This document shows, piece after piece, positions 6,846 through 8,115 of a DNA stretch of 8,115 nt (its first letter is position 1; every line of letters begins with the position of its first letter). The position numbers and the translations under genes were made by a program. Origin of the DNA: Candidatus Methanolliviera sp. GoM_oil (GTDB lineage Archaea > Halobacteriota > Methanoliparia > Methanoliparales > Methanoliparaceae). The DNA lies in NCBI GenBank assembly GCA_902158735.1, contig CABGHG010000072.1, forward strand, positions 1 to 8,115, in the 5' to 3' direction. The notes below the pieces were generated by a model. It was given only the letters and a program-made list of their open reading frames with translations, did no database searches and had not been told where the DNA came from.

Positions 6846-7649
6846 ATGTCAGAAGTTATGAAAATAATAAATATAGAAGAAATAAAACCTCATAGTGATG
6901 TAAATTCTCGTAGTGTGGGTATAGAAGAGGGATTAGAAGATATTGAAGAATCAATGAAAAGGGATGGCTTTTGGCCTACAGAAGCAATTTGGGTCAGACC
7001 AACTAATGAAGAAGGATATAAATACGAAATTGTAGAAGGGCAACGGCGGCTTTCAGCAGCGAAGAATATAGGTTTAACTGAAATTCCTGCTTTAATAGTA
7101 GAGTAGGATGACATAGAAGCATTGACGCGTTCTCATAAAAAAAATACTTTGCGTAAGAATTTAACTTTGGAAGATAACATAAGATATGCAATTGTGCTTA
7201 AGAATAAATTTGGTACTTGGAGAAAAGCATCAGAATATTCAGGGTATAAGATAGAAGATTTGAAAATATGGTCACAACTTCGGGGTGCCCCCAAAGAAGT
7301 ACAGGACATCGTAGAAAGAGGTGCAGTTGATGAAAGGCATGCTCAGAACTGTTATACTATAGATAAGCCAGATGATAACGAGTTTATAGAGAGAGTAAAG
7401 TTTATGATTGGGAAAAGTGGGAAGGAAAGAGATCAAATTATTTTAATTATAAAAGAAAAGCACGGAATTAAAATAGACGCTATGAAAGAAAAGTTTGAAG
7501 TAGCAATACTTCCTTTAACAATAAAGATAGATTTTACAGAAGAGTGGGCAGAAGGAATGCGAAAGGCAGGTAAAGATATGGACATAAGAGAAAATGAGCT
7601 TGCAAAGCGATGGATACAAGACGATTTAAGAAGAGAAAAATATATCTGA
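6846..7649 (+). CDS. ParB-like partition/regulatory protein, interrupted by one in-frame TAG
   Basis: Reading through one TAG (7104-7106) gives a 267-position protein with a coherent ParB-like order. Residues 1-86 are a ParB/Srx N-terminal domain ending in VEGQRRLSAAK and GLTEIPALIVE. The sequence resumes directly with DDIEALTRSHKKNTL, as expected for an intact ParB. An HTH region follows (about 122-145, FGTWRKASEYSG to WSQLRGAPKEVQ), then a helical stretch. The C-terminus (about 224-267, LTIKIDFTEEW to KRWIQDDLRR) resembles a ribbon-helix-helix domain. The second half has no in-frame ATG near its beginning and no ribosome site for the TTG at 7122, so separate translation is unlikely. The gene may be expressed by TAG recoding, may be a recent pseudogene, or may contain a sequence error. 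The DNA is much more AT-rich than the genes to the left. Confidence 0.75.
7104..7106 (+). other. In-frame TAG codon inside the parB-like reading frame
   Basis: This amber codon sits between GAG (7101-7103) and GAT GAC (7107-7112), with the same frame continuing openly to TGA at 7647-7649. Both flanks align with a continuous ParB domain, and no frameshift is needed. Pyrrolysine insertion, a suppressor tRNA, a nonsense mutation or a base-call error would all look the same here. Confidence 0.85.
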
Positions 7650-8115
7650 ATGATAAAAATGGATAAAGAAGAAGCTATTGCGATCATTAACGAGTGTAAA
7701 AAGGGGAAGGTAGATTCAAAAGTCGCAGAGGCTTGCTATACTTTAATAAAGATATATATAACATGCAAGAAAGCAGCAGAAAAAGTAAATAAGTCGGCTA
7801 AGTTTGTCTGTCGCTGGAAAAATATATATATGCTTCCAGAAGATGTTAAATGGTATATTTTTAATGGAGATATATCGCCAACAAAAGCATCTTATATCTT
7901 TGATATTAAAGATCCTGAAGAACAGAGAGAACTTATTTTGGCAGTGATAGATAACAATTTTACTGAAGATCAGATAAAAGAGGCAATTAAGGATCGAAAA
8001 GAGAACAAAAGACCTATATATGACGTTTTATATGAGAAATTTGGATTAAGGCCAGATGAAGATCTTAATATGATAGTCATATCATTAGATAGTAGCATAT
8101 ATAAAGATCTTAGAA
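7650..8115 (+). CDS. ParB-like HTH protein lacking the N-terminal ParB nuclease/CTPase domain, cut by window edge
   Basis: ATG 7650 abuts the preceding TGA (TGAATG), and the frame stays open for 155 codons to the edge. ATG 7659 is an alternative start; no strong ribosome site is present, so translational coupling is likely. The first 40 residues are helical. Then KKAAEKVNKSAKFVCRWKNI (about residues 40-59) fits an HTH, followed by MLPEDVKWYIFNGDISPTKA and DPEEQRELILAVIDNNFTEDQIKEAI, which closely follow the ParB/Spo0J central DNA-binding pattern. The last visible part (MIVISLDSSIYKDLR) looks like the opening strand and helix of a ribbon-helix-helix domain, matching the layout of the gene before it. 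The GxRR-containing N-terminal ParB domain is absent. It may be a partner that binds the same DNA site. Function is unknown; plasmid/virus partition or transcription control are both possible. Confidence 0.8.
   Translation, partial: MIKMDKEEAIAIINECKKGKVDSKVAEACYTLIKIYITCKKAAEKVNKSAKFVCRWKNIYMLPEDVKWYIFNGDISPTKASYIFDIKDPEEQRELILAVIDNNFTEDQIKEAIKDRKENKRPIYDVLYEKFGLRPDEDLNMIVISLDSSIYKDLR

Noticed and set aside
7122..7649. Second half of the parB-like gene as an independent gene starting at TTG
   Set aside because: It is in the same frame as the first half, completes the ParB domain order, and lacks a ribosome site or an ATG near its start.
1..8115. CRISPR array, tRNA, rRNA or insertion sequence
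   Set aside because: No regularly spaced direct repeats, tRNA-like or rRNA-like sequence, or transposase motifs were noticed on reading the window.

Overview
The window looks like chromosomal DNA from an archaeon that uses coenzyme F420 and tetrahydromethanopterin (H4MPT), such as a methanogen, an ANME-type methane oxidiser or another alkane oxidiser. The evidence is a well-conserved F420-dependent methylene-H4MPT reductase (mer), an archaeal-type NMN adenylyltransferase (nadM), an F420-binding FrhB domain, and archaeal TATA-like promoters with strong GGAGG-type ribosome binding sites. The exact lineage cannot be fixed from this stretch.

Layout. Positions 1-1178 (minus strand) hold a LeuC/HacA/AksD-type hydro-lyase large subunit that lacks only its last few codons at the window edge. 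Positions 1179-1352 are a divergent promoter region. On the plus strand from 1353 to 6784 lies a tight cluster: mer, a NuoE-like thioredoxin-fold [2Fe-2S] protein, a NuoF-like NADH/FMN subunit with extra Fe-S domains, a NuoG-like N-terminal Fe-S module fused to an FrhB domain, and nadM. A strongly AT-rich segment begins at about 6785. It carries two tandem ParB-like genes. The first is split by a single in-frame TAG codon, and the second runs off the right edge.

How the genes may work together. Mer interconverts methyl- and methylene-H4MPT with F420/F420H2. The NuoE-NuoF-NuoG/FrhB set has an F420 site on one subunit, a predicted NAD(P)(H)/FMN site on another, and a chain of Fe-S clusters to join them, but no hydrogenase or membrane subunit is visible. 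The simplest reading is a soluble F420H2:NAD(P)+ oxidoreductase, possibly bifurcating or confurcating with ferredoxin, that links the C1 pathway to the NAD pool. nadM, an NAD biosynthesis gene, sits 18 bases downstream. This system is the most interesting content of the window.

The right-hand ParB-like pair combines HTH regions with (predicted) ribbon-helix-helix C-termini and looks like accessory DNA, plasmid- or virus-like. The TAG inside the first gene could be a recoded (for example pyrrolysine) codon, a recent nonsense mutation, or a sequencing error.
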